From an uncultured Prevotella sp. (GTDB taxonomy: Bacteria > Bacteroidota > Bacteroidia > Bacteroidales > Bacteroidaceae), in the NCBI GenBank assembly GCA_900551985.1, contig URYG01000120.1, positions 1 to 9,736 of the forward strand: a stretch of 9,736 bases of DNA. Reading direction: 5' to 3'. Below the pieces are notes generated by a model. The model made no database searches and had not been told where the DNA came from. It saw only the letters and a list, made by a program, of their open reading frames with translations. This document shows positions 1 to 7,458 of this stretch, piece after piece (the stretch's first letter is position 1; each line of letters begins with the position of its first letter). The position numbers and the translations under genes were made by a program.

Positions 1-447
1 TCCACCAAACGGCATCTGCCATGCAGGGAATCCGACAAAGAGAACGCCTGTTGACTTTAGAAAACTTTTGAGGTGTAACAGAAATTCTCCTTTCGCTGGA
101 ACATGTTCTATTACATCATGTAATAAAATCACGTCAAACTTTTCCTCTTCATTGACTGGCGCATGGTATTTCATAAAGTCGCAACACACGAATGTGGCAT
201 TTTCGCAGATTTCCGAAAAGTATGCTTTCGCATCTATTATTCTGCATTCTGCTATGTCTATTCCAGTAACTCTACAGCCAAGTTGGGCAAAGGGGACTAA
301 ATTGCCTCCTTCGCCACACCCCACCTCTAATACTCTACTTTTCGAAGTCAACTTTTTGAAAGTTGATAAATAGCTGACGTAAAACTCTTTAGATGTGATT
401 TCCAAGTCATGGAAGTACATCTTTCTATCTGTATGTCTTTTCTGCAT
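1..447 (-). CDS. Class I SAM-dependent methyltransferase, N-terminal part (3' end beyond window)
   Basis: The minus strand is open from ATG 447-445 to the window edge, giving 149 residues without a stop. The fold signature is clear. Motif I VLEVGCGEGGN at residues 39-49 is the glycine-rich SAM-binding loop. The acidic residue D64 in GIDIA ends strand 2 and would bind the ribose hydroxyls. KFDVILLHDVIEHV at 103-116 carries the strand-4 motif, followed by FLKSTGVLFVGFPAW. This places it in the large Methyltransf_11/23-like group of small-molecule or lipid-linked methyltransferases; the substrate cannot be read from this part. The N-terminus (MQKRHTDRKMYF) resembles Bacteroidales methyltransferases of about 270 residues, so nearly half is probably missing here. 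The start at 447 is preferred over Met10 because the region before motif I is then of normal length. It lies 74 nt downstream of the sigma-barrel gene in the same direction, with no clear terminator between, so co-transcription is possible. It is AT-rich like that neighbour. Confidence 0.85.
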   Translation of the reverse strand, partial: MQKRHTDRKMYFHDLEITSKEFYVSYLSTFKKLTSKSRVLEVGCGEGGNLVPFAQLGCRVTGIDIAECRIIDAKAYFSEICENATFVCCDFMKYHAPVNEEEKFDVILLHDVIEHVPAKGEFLLHLKSFLKSTGVLFVGFPAWQMPFGG

Positions 448-521
448 ATCTATATAATGTTTTGACCTTTTATCATATAGATACAGATTTGCCAAAAAGA
501 CTGCATGCGAAAAGAGACTTT

Positions 522-2237
522 TTACCAAGAGAACCTTATTCCAAACGGAACGGTAAATGTGAATGGACGTTCTGTCCAAGCATTCTTAATACAGCTACCA
601 TTCGGAATGTACCAATTTATGGTTGGTTCTATAAACAGATTCAGATTTGGTGCAAACTGATATTGGATTCCGATGTTTGTATTTACAGACCACTGTATCG
701 GGAGCGTCAGTTTCCAATCTGTTGTGTATGCAGACTTATCTCCAACGATATAATCTGCATCAGTTTTTCCATATATAGGAATCAGAATACCAGTGCCTAC
801 AGAACCATAAGTTGACAATCTCTTAAACTTCATAAATTGATAAGACAGTTTGAAAGGAACACCAAGATAGTGAAGCTTTTGTTCCTTGTCAACACGATAG
901 CTGCCAGTACCAAGAATGAGATATGATTTCAGATAAGAATATTGAAGTCCTGTCTCTAAACTCCATCTTTTACCTATGTTTTTATTTACAGCAATGCTCA
1001 ATGTTATTGGCTTGTCATGATGTTCTACTTCTACTATTTCTCCACTATTGTGGTCTGCAATATCTGCCATGGCTACATTTTCTGTAGTAGGGTCTGCCTG
1101 GGATATGCGATGTAGCTCTTTTGCATAGTCTTCCCATGTCGTGAAATACTTCCCAGAAGGGTTGGTTGGGTCTGTTGGCTGGTCCGGACCAGAAGGCAAA
1201 TCACTAGTAATATCGTTACTTTTTATAAACTTACATACACTCTGTACAAGAGTCGTACCCAAAGAACCTGCAGCCAATAATTGCCACTTATTCCTTTTGT
1301 GAACCTCAAGATTTTCTGTAATCCATGATTCCTTATAGAGATTAGGGGCGATGATAGAATCTTTTACCAAGATACTATCAGTTCTATTTACAGCAAACAG
1401 CTTTTCATCTTGCAATGTATCTGTTATATTTGCAATTATATTATGTTTTATTTCCATTGTGTCATGGATTGTTGCTAAACTCTCCAAAGTTAGCGTATTG
1501 TGATAATGAGTACATGGATTCTGCTTTGGGGTACAGTTTGTAGAGTCAACATCGTTCTTTGATGCTGTACTAACTTGACCTTTTATTTTACGTCTGCGTG
1601 TTATATTGGTATCATTTTCTGAAATAAGCTGTTTTTTGGTTATAAGTTGCTTATATACAGGAATAATGATGAGGACCAATACCATAATTAGTATTGTTCT
1701 CTGGCTCAATTTGTTTCTCAACAAAGCCTTAGCTCTCGCTAATTGCGAAGAAGAACTATGTGGAGCTATATCAAGCAACTTTGCAATTTCCTGATGAGAC
1801 AAACCATCTAGCACAGAAAGCTTGAATACCTTTTTGTATCCAACTGGTAATTTATCGATTTCAGCCATAATATCCTCGTATTGGATAGAAGATACTGTAT
1901 TTCTATAATCATCACAGCAGTCAATCACACTTTCATCTATATCAGATAAAGAAATATATCTTAATGTATTACCCTTTTCTTTGTATTTTAATGCAAGATT
2001 AGAAGTTATACTTGTAAGCCATTGACCGAATCTGTTAGGATTCTTCAGTTCTTTCAAAGATACAAGCGCAAGTATAAATGCATCTTGGACAAGGTCATCA
2101 ACGACATCCTTGTCCTCTTTAAGAATATTGATACATATACCTTTCATTTTAGGATAATATATCTGATACAATGTGCTGAAAGCACTATTATCTCCTTGTT
2201 TTGCTTTAAATACTAAAGTTTGTATATTTGAATCCAT
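522..2237 (-). CDS. ECF sigma factor fused to a transmembrane helix and outer-membrane beta-barrel
   Basis: One open frame of 571 residues joins a transcription factor to an outer-membrane protein. Numbered from ATG 2237: sigma region 2 lies at about 14-90, with DDLVQDAFILAL at 47-58 and RFGQWLTSITSNLAL behind it. Region 4 lies at about 122-175 (LPVGYKKVFKLSVLDGLSHQ, then EIAKLLDIA and SQLARAKALLRNKL, the helix-turn-helix). A short hydrophobic helix follows at 181-195 (TILIMVLVLIIIPVY). Residues 196 to about 312 are polar and probably periplasmic. The barrel starts near KWQLLAAGSLG (317-327), has a long Pro/Gly loop and FTTWEDYAKELH (365-376), then QKLHYLGVPFKLSY and strands ending in the aromatic terminus FGIRFSW. 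The barrel type is the one I know from Bacteroides dual membrane-spanning anti-sigma factors. I infer that the sigma domain is tethered to the inner membrane and released or activated on an outer-membrane cue. An in-frame GTG at 2255 is an alternative start; ATG 2237 suits the domain start better. No separate anti-sigma gene is present. Sequence is AT-rich. Confidence 0.88.
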   Translation of the reverse strand: MDSNIQTLVFKAKQGDNSAFSTLYQIYYPKMKGICINILKEDKDVVDDLVQDAFILALVSLKELKNPNRFGQWLTSITSNLALKYKEKGNTLRYISLSDIDESVIDCCDDYRNTVSSIQYEDIMAEIDKLPVGYKKVFKLSVLDGLSHQEIAKLLDIAPHSSSSQLARAKALLRNKLSQRTILIMVLVLIIIPVYKQLITKKQLISENDTNITRRRKIKGQVSTASKNDVDSTNCTPKQNPCTHYHNTLTLESLATIHDTMEIKHNIIANITDTLQDEKLFAVNRTDSILVKDSIIAPNLYKESWITENLEVHKRNKWQLLAAGSLGTTLVQSVCKFIKSNDITSDLPSGPDQPTDPTNPSGKYFTTWEDYAKELHRISQADPTTENVAMADIADHNSGEIVEVEHHDKPITLSIAVNKNIGKRWSLETGLQYSYLKSYLILGTGSYRVDKEQKLHYLGVPFKLSYQFMKFKRLSTYGSVGTGILIPIYGKTDADYIVGDKSAYTTDWKLTLPIQWSVNTNIGIQYQFAPNLNLFIEPTINWYIPNGSCIKNAWTERPFTFTVPFGIRFSW

Positions 2238-2260
2238 AAGTATATTATTTTGCACAATTT

Positions 2261-2274
2261 ATCTATATATAGAT
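2261..2274. repeat. Perfect 14-bp AT-rich palindrome upstream of the sigma-barrel gene
   Basis: ATCTATATATAGAT reads the same on both strands. It ends 24 nt before the chosen ATG of the sigma-barrel gene (6 nt before the alternative GTG), so it lies in that gene's leader or promoter. It could be an operator for a dimeric regulator, or simply chance in very AT-rich DNA. No recognisable housekeeping promoter was found for the sigma-barrel gene on this strand, so the site may be part of a non-standard promoter. Confidence 0.35.
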
Positions 2275-2333
2275 ATGAAACCAGCATGAATACTGCACGA
2301 AAAATTGTTAAAGAACATAAAAGCGCTTGATTA

Positions 2334-2365
2334 TTTGCATATATCAAATAATAATTGTAAATTTG
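2334..2365 (+). promoter_or_regulatory. Bacteroidota housekeeping promoter for the exonuclease-RecQ-UvrD gene
   Basis: TTTG at 2334-2337 is separated by exactly 20 nt from TAAATTTG at 2358-2365. Both elements match the Bacteroidota RpoD consensus (TTTG at -33, 19-21 nt spacer, TAnnTTTG at -7). Transcription would begin around 2371-2373, leaving a leader of only about 20 nt before ATG 2392 and no strong Shine-Dalgarno sequence, which is normal for this phylum. Confidence 0.75.
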
Positions 2366-2391
2366 CGGTGGAAATATAAACATCGAAGATT

Positions 2392-5300
2392 ATGTCAATA
2401 TTCAGTCGCCTCTTTGGAAGGAAGAACAATCTCACCGTAAGCTCTGACATCAAGAAGAAAGATGCCAGAAGCAGGAACATTGCCTTCGTGGATACCGAAG
2501 TGGGACTGAAAGACCATAAAATACACGACATCGGAGCATTAAGTTATGACGGAGCCACCTTTCACCAAGCATCGCAAACGGCACTGAACAAGTTCCTGCA
2601 AGAAGGAAAGGTTGACTATATCTGCGGGCATAACCTCATTCATCACGATGCCCACTATCTCCAACTCAACGGCATACTGATAGATACCCTCTATCTCTCC
2701 CCACTCCTCTTCCCCAAGCGCCCTTACCATCATCTGGTAAAGGACGACAAACTGATGAGCGAGCAGATGAATAATCCTGTCAACGACTGCGAGAAAGCCA
2801 AGGAACTGTTGATGGATGAAATCGCCGCATGGAATCAATTATCAGAAAGGAAGAGAAAAATCTTCACCTTGCTGCTCCAGCATGAAGAGGAATTCAGAGG
2901 ATTCCTGATGTATGTGGGAGCCATAGAGAAGGATGACGCAATGATAGGCGTTTTAGAATTCATTCATTCTGAAAACAATCTTTCTGAAAACAATCTTTCA
3001 GAATACATTCTTTCTGAATACAAGAATCATATTTGCGCCCATGCCAACATTCCGGCCCTTGCAGCCCAGTCACCCTGCGGCTTGGCATACGCCTTGGCCC
3101 TCATAGGCACAGACGATTACCAATCTGTAACCCCAGGTTGGGTACTCTGCCATTATCCCGAAGTAGAACATATCATCTATATGCTCTGCCATACCCAATG
3201 CACCGATGGCTGCGAGTATTGCAACCGCATGCTCGACATTCATTACAACCTGAAACAGCTCTTTGGCTATGATGCCTTCCGTACCTATGACGGCGAACCG
3301 CTGCAGGAACAGGCATCGCAGGCAGCAGTGGATGGCAAGTCATTATTGGCGATATTTCCTACGGGTGGCGGCAAGTCGCTCACCTTCCAGTTGCCAGCCC
3401 TGATGGATGGCAGAACCATACATGGACTCACCGTGGTTATCTCGCCTCTGCAATCATTGATGAAAGACCAGGTAGATAACCTCGCAGACCGCGGCTTCAC
3501 CGATGCCGTAACCATCAACGGTCTCCTCGACCCTATCTCCCGCTCCCTAGCCATCGAACGAGTGCAGAGCGGAGATGCCACCTTATTATATATAGCACCA
3601 GAGATGTTGCGCTCCAAAACCATCGAGCGCATTCTGATGGCACGGCATGTGGTGAGATTCGTCATTGATGAAGCCCACTGCTTCTCTGCATGGGGCCAAG
3701 ACTTCCGTGTGGATTACCTATATATCGGCAAGTTTATCAAGGAATATCAGGAACGCAAGTTTGGCAAGGACGCTATGGCCCGCAATCATGGTCAGACCCT
3801 GATACCCGTATCTTGCTTCACCGCCACTGCAAAACAGAAGGTGGTGCAGGACATCTGCGACTATTTCAAGCATTGGCTGGGCACAGACCTCCAGCTCTTC
3901 GCCTCATCAGCCTCACGTACCAACCTGCACTATTCCGTTATCCACGTAGATAGTGACGGCAACAAATACAATCTACTGCGCTCGCTGGTAGAGCAGGCAG
4001 ATTGCCCTACCATCATCTATGTATCCCGCACCAAGCGAACCCGGGAACTCGCCCAAAAGCTGACCCGTGACGGAATTTCCGCCCTGCCCTATAATGGCAA
4101 GATGGATGCAGATGAGAAGATACACAATCAGGATGCCTTCATGAGCGATAAGGTTAGAATCATCGTTGCCACCTCCGCCTTCGGTATGGGAGTAGATAAG
4201 AGCGATGTGGGGCTGGTTATCCACTACGACATTTCCGACTCTCTGGAGAACTATGTACAGGAGGCTGGACGTGCTGGAAGAGATCCACACCTCGATGCCA
4301 AATGCTATGTACTCTATAGCGACGAGGACTTGGACAAACACTTCATCCTGCTCAACCAAACCAAACTGAGCATCAGCGAGATACAGCAGGTATGGAAAGC
4401 CATTAAAGATCTTACCAAGCAGCGTCCACACGTAAGTTGTTCGGCACTGGAGATAGCCCGCCAAGCCGGTTGGGATGACTCGGTATCCGACATAGAAACC
4501 CGTGTCCGCACCGCCCTTTCTGCTCTCGAACAGAGCGGATACATTGAGCGTGGCAACAACATTCCGCACGTCTATGCCACAGGTATCACCGTCAAGAACA
4601 TGGACGAGGCAAGACTGCGCCTCACCGAATCACCCCTGTTCTCGGAAGATGAGATGCAGAATGCCATCCGCATCATCAAGTCGCTCATCACCCAGAAGCA
4701 TATAGCCAAGGCACAGGATAGCGAGGCAGAATCCCGCATCGATTACCTTGCCGACATCCTAGGACTCAGCAAGCGAGACGTCATCTCTTCCGTTGACCGA
4801 ATGCGACAGGAAGGCATCCTTGCCGATACCCGTGACATCTCTGCCTATCTGCAAGACATCAGCGACAAGCAACGCAAGCCTCAGCAGATGCTGGAGAACT
4901 TCGCCAAACTGGAAAGATACATTCTGGAACATATCCCGGATGAATCGCTGCACATTACATACAAGCAACTCAATGACAATGCCGTACATGACGGTATCAA
5001 CACTTCAACCGAAAAGCAAATCCGCACACTGCTATACTTCTTAGCCGTGAAGGGCTATGCGCACAAGAAGGAAGACGGCGTCCGCAATCTCATCGTGACA
5101 AGAGACAAGGATATAGAGACCATCATCAAGCGATTCGAAAGACGAATTGAGGTTTGCCGATTCATTATCGAAAGACTATACAGCCTGGCTGAAGAAAACA
5201 GTAAAACTATAACAGAAGAGAGCAACAATAGCTCTTCTGTAGATTCAAAAGAGAAGCCTCTCCAATTCTCGGTAGTCGAACTTCTGAACGATCTGAAATC

Positions 5301-7458
5301 CAGCAACCAGTCACTCTTCTCCGACTTCTCTTCCCTGCAGTTGGAAGACGTGGAGGAAGCCTTGCTCTATCTCTCCAAGATAGGAGCCATGAAGCTGGAA
5401 GGAGGATTCCTGGTACTCTACAATGCGATGGCGATTAAGCGCACCAAGGAACTTCGCCTCCGCTATAAGCAGGAGGATTATCGCATGCTCAATGAATTCT
5501 ACAAGCAGAAGATTCAGCAGATACATATCGTGGGCGAATATGCCAACCTGATGGTAAGGGATTACGACGACGCCCTGCAATATGTGCAGGATTACTTCCA
5601 GATGGACTACCAGCGCTTCATCTCAAAATACTTCAAAGGCAACCGGGAGACTGAGATAGAGCGCAACGTAACACCTTCAAAGTATAAGCAACTCTTCGGA
5701 ATGCTCTCCAAGCGACAGAAGGAAATCATCGACGACCATGAGTCTCGCTGCATCGTAGTCGCTGCCGGTCCTGGCAGCGGCAAGACACGTGTGCTCGTAC
5801 ATAAGCTTGCCTCTCTCCTGCTGTTGGAAGATGTAAAGCACGAGCAACTCCTGATGCTCACTTTCTCGCGTGCAGCCGCTACCGAGTTCAAACAGCGACT
5901 GATGCAACTCATCGGCAATGCCGCCCATTTCGTAGAAATCAAGACCTTCCATTCCTACTGCTTCGACCTGCTGGGCAGGGTTGGCAATCTGGATGAGGCA
6001 GGAGATGTGGTTAAGCAAGCCGCCGAAATGATCAACAATGGAGAAGTGGAACCCAATCGCATCAGCAAGACCGTGCTCGTTATCGACGAAGCGCAAGACA
6101 TGAGCAAGGATGACTATGCCCTTGTCACAGCTCTGATGAAAGCCAACGAAGAGATGAGGGTGATAGCCGTAGGAGATGATGACCAGAACATCTATGAGTT
6201 TAGGGGTTCCAACTCGCAGTATCTCTATGAACTGACCCAGACAGAACACAGCCGTTTCATCGAGATGACAGAGAATTACCGCAGTCTTCGCTACATCGTG
6301 GATGCTGCCAACGACTTCGCCCGCAACATCCGTCAGCGAATCAAATCTACCCCTATCATCTCCATGAGTCAAGAAGATGGAGAGGTAAGAATCGTGAAGC
6401 ATCCATACGAGATTCAGGAGAAAAAGGTTTATATGTATCAGCCTATCCTAGAAGATGTGATGCGATTACTGGGAAGTAACGCTTCAAAAGAAGCCGATGC
6501 ATCTTCCCGCAAGAAGAACGAAACCATCAGTATCCTCACGCAGACCAATGAGGAGGCTGTCATCATGCTGGCTCTTCTTCACAGCCATGGCATCAAGGCT
6601 AAGCTGGTGCAATCAATGGATGGCTTGCGCTTCTGGAATCTGGCAGAGGTAAGATACTTCTTGAAGAAGATAGACCAAGGCATCAAGGAAACGAAATCCC
6701 CTATCATCCCCGATGATATTTGGGAAGCAGCCAAGCAGCAGACATTCCAAAAGTATGCCAGCAGCCAGGCATTGCCATACCTGCGCCGCAGCCTTCAGAT
6801 ATTTGAGCAGACCAATCGTGCCAAATACTACAGCGACCTGAGGGAGTTCGTGTTCGAATCATCAGTAGAAGATTTCTGTGACATCTCGAAATCAGACATC
6901 GTGGTCAGCACCATCCACAAGGCAAAAGGCCATGAGTTCGATCATGTACTGATGCTCATTACCCATCCCGAGCATCCTACCGATGACATACTGCGCCGAT
7001 ACTATGTGGGCATGACCCGTGCCAAGCGTACGCTTGCCATCCACACCAACGGCAATCTCTTCGACAGCCTGAAAAGTGCCCAGCATCTCTATGATGCCCG
7101 AGCCTACGATGAGCCCAACGAAATAGTGCTTCAGCTCTCACACAAGGATGTAAACCTGGGCTTCTCCAAGCCTCACAAAGATGCTATCCTTTGCCTGAGA
7201 AGCGGTATGCCGCTAACCTACCACGACCATTGCCTCTGTCTCCCATCAACAGGCAGAGACATAGCCCAGCTCTCCATCAAGATGAAGGAGAAACTAGGCA
7301 AATGGGAGTTGAAAGGCTACAAGGTAACCGCTGCCCGAATCCGCTTCATCGTGGCATGGAAGTCAAAGGATGCACCGAGGGATGAGAAGGAATCCGCCAT
7401 CGTACTTGCAGATTTGGTGATGAAAAGAATAAGATATACACAAAAGTGTAATTCTTAA
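2392..7458 (+). CDS. Exonuclease-like / RecQ helicase / UvrD helicase fusion protein
   Basis: This is a 1688-residue multi-enzyme chain for DNA processing. Residues 29-140 resemble a DEDD 3'-5' exonuclease: FVDTEVG (D34, E36), GHNLIHHDAHYL (D86) and NNPVNDCEKAKELL (D132). Four cysteines (266, 270, 274, 277) precede the SF2 core. The RecQ part has Walker A PTGGGKSL (323-330), VISPLQSLMKDQ, DEAH (426-429) with the loop CFSAWGQDFR, SCFTATA, VATSAFGMGVDKSDV and QEAGRAGRD (623-631). Winged-helix-like segments follow at about 678-730, 785-820, 842-895 and 980-1010. The SF1 part has AAGPGSGKT (1124-1132), LTFSRAAATEFKQRL, VIDEAQDMS, VGDDDQNIYEFRG, ENYRS, VVSTIHKAKGHEFDHVL (1504-1520) and RRYYVGMTRAKR. 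All ATPase motifs look intact. Length and order fit the RecQ/UvrD double helicases annotated in Bacteroidales, whose role I only infer: repair or recombination, possibly defence against foreign DNA. ATG 2392 sits just behind a good promoter. Confidence 0.92.
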   Translation: MSIFSRLFGRKNNLTVSSDIKKKDARSRNIAFVDTEVGLKDHKIHDIGALSYDGATFHQASQTALNKFLQEGKVDYICGHNLIHHDAHYLQLNGILIDTLYLSPLLFPKRPYHHLVKDDKLMSEQMNNPVNDCEKAKELLMDEIAAWNQLSERKRKIFTLLLQHEEEFRGFLMYVGAIEKDDAMIGVLEFIHSENNLSENNLSEYILSEYKNHICAHANIPALAAQSPCGLAYALALIGTDDYQSVTPGWVLCHYPEVEHIIYMLCHTQCTDGCEYCNRMLDIHYNLKQLFGYDAFRTYDGEPLQEQASQAAVDGKSLLAIFPTGGGKSLTFQLPALMDGRTIHGLTVVISPLQSLMKDQVDNLADRGFTDAVTINGLLDPISRSLAIERVQSGDATLLYIAPEMLRSKTIERILMARHVVRFVIDEAHCFSAWGQDFRVDYLYIGKFIKEYQERKFGKDAMARNHGQTLIPVSCFTATAKQKVVQDICDYFKHWLGTDLQLFASSASRTNLHYSVIHVDSDGNKYNLLRSLVEQADCPTIIYVSRTKRTRELAQKLTRDGISALPYNGKMDADEKIHNQDAFMSDKVRIIVATSAFGMGVDKSDVGLVIHYDISDSLENYVQEAGRAGRDPHLDAKCYVLYSDEDLDKHFILLNQTKLSISEIQQVWKAIKDLTKQRPHVSCSALEIARQAGWDDSVSDIETRVRTALSALEQSGYIERGNNIPHVYATGITVKNMDEARLRLTESPLFSEDEMQNAIRIIKSLITQKHIAKAQDSEAESRIDYLADILGLSKRDVISSVDRMRQEGILADTRDISAYLQDISDKQRKPQQMLENFAKLERYILEHIPDESLHITYKQLNDNAVHDGINTSTEKQIRTLLYFLAVKGYAHKKEDGVRNLIVTRDKDIETIIKRFERRIEVCRFIIERLYSLAEENSKTITEESNNSSSVDSKEKPLQFSVVELLNDLKSSNQSLFSDFSSLQLEDVEEALLYLSKIGAMKLEGGFLVLYNAMAIKRTKELRLRYKQEDYRMLNEFYKQKIQQIHIVGEYANLMVRDYDDALQYVQDYFQMDYQRFISKYFKGNRETEIERNVTPSKYKQLFGMLSKRQKEIIDDHESRCIVVAAGPGSGKTRVLVHKLASLLLLEDVKHEQLLMLTFSRAAATEFKQRLMQLIGNAAHFVEIKTFHSYCFDLLGRVGNLDEAGDVVKQAAEMINNGEVEPNRISKTVLVIDEAQDMSKDDYALVTALMKANEEMRVIAVGDDDQNIYEFRGSNSQYLYELTQTEHSRFIEMTENYRSLRYIVDAANDFARNIRQRIKSTPIISMSQEDGEVRIVKHPYEIQEKKVYMYQPILEDVMRLLGSNASKEADASSRKKNETISILTQTNEEAVIMLALLHSHGIKAKLVQSMDGLRFWNLAEVRYFLKKIDQGIKETKSPIIPDDIWEAAKQQTFQKYASSQALPYLRRSLQIFEQTNRAKYYSDLREFVFESSVEDFCDISKSDIVVSTIHKAKGHEFDHVLMLITHPEHPTDDILRRYYVGMTRAKRTLAIHTNGNLFDSLKSAQHLYDARAYDEPNEIVLQLSHKDVNLGFSKPHKDAILCLRSGMPLTYHDHCLCLPSTGRDIAQLSIKMKEKLGKWELKGYKVTAARIRFIVAWKSKDAPRDEKESAIVLADLVMKRIRYTQKCNS
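2968..3027 (+). repeat. In-frame 15-bp tandem repeat (four units) inside the helicase gene
   Basis: Units start at 2968, 2983, 2998 and 3013. The first two are identical (tctgaaaacaatctt), the third differs at three bases, and the fourth has diverged at its 3' half. They encode SENNL-SENNL-SEYIL-SEYKN at residues 193-212, between the exonuclease-like domain and the cysteine cluster. Unit length is a multiple of three, so gain or loss keeps the frame and only changes linker length. Confidence 0.9.

Noticed and set aside
68..373. Plus-strand open frame of 101 residues
   Set aside because: It lies opposite the methyltransferase, whose minus-strand frame shows clear SAM-binding motifs; the plus-strand product has no recognisable feature.
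448..521. Possible terminator or promoter between the sigma-barrel gene and the methyltransferase
   Set aside because: No stable hairpin followed by a T-run and no TTTG/TAnnTTTG pair at proper spacing could be found on the minus strand.
462..815. Plus-strand open frame of 117 residues
   Set aside because: It is antisense to the barrel end of the sigma-barrel gene and has no domain signature.
522..2237. The sigma-barrel fusion as an artefact of two genes joined by a sequencing error
   Set aside because: The frame is continuous, the membrane helix directly follows region 4 at a natural boundary, and the linker length suits a periplasm-spanning segment. It cannot be fully excluded without other genomes.
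2321..2328. 8-bp palindrome AAGCGCTT in the divergent intergenic region
   Set aside because: Too short to separate from chance and not repeated elsewhere in the region.
5677..6402. Minus-strand open frame of 241 residues, and a similar one of 198 residues at 3973-4569
   Set aside because: Both are antisense to conserved helicase motifs of the RecQ-UvrD protein. Long antisense frames are expected there from its codon use, and their products look like no known family.
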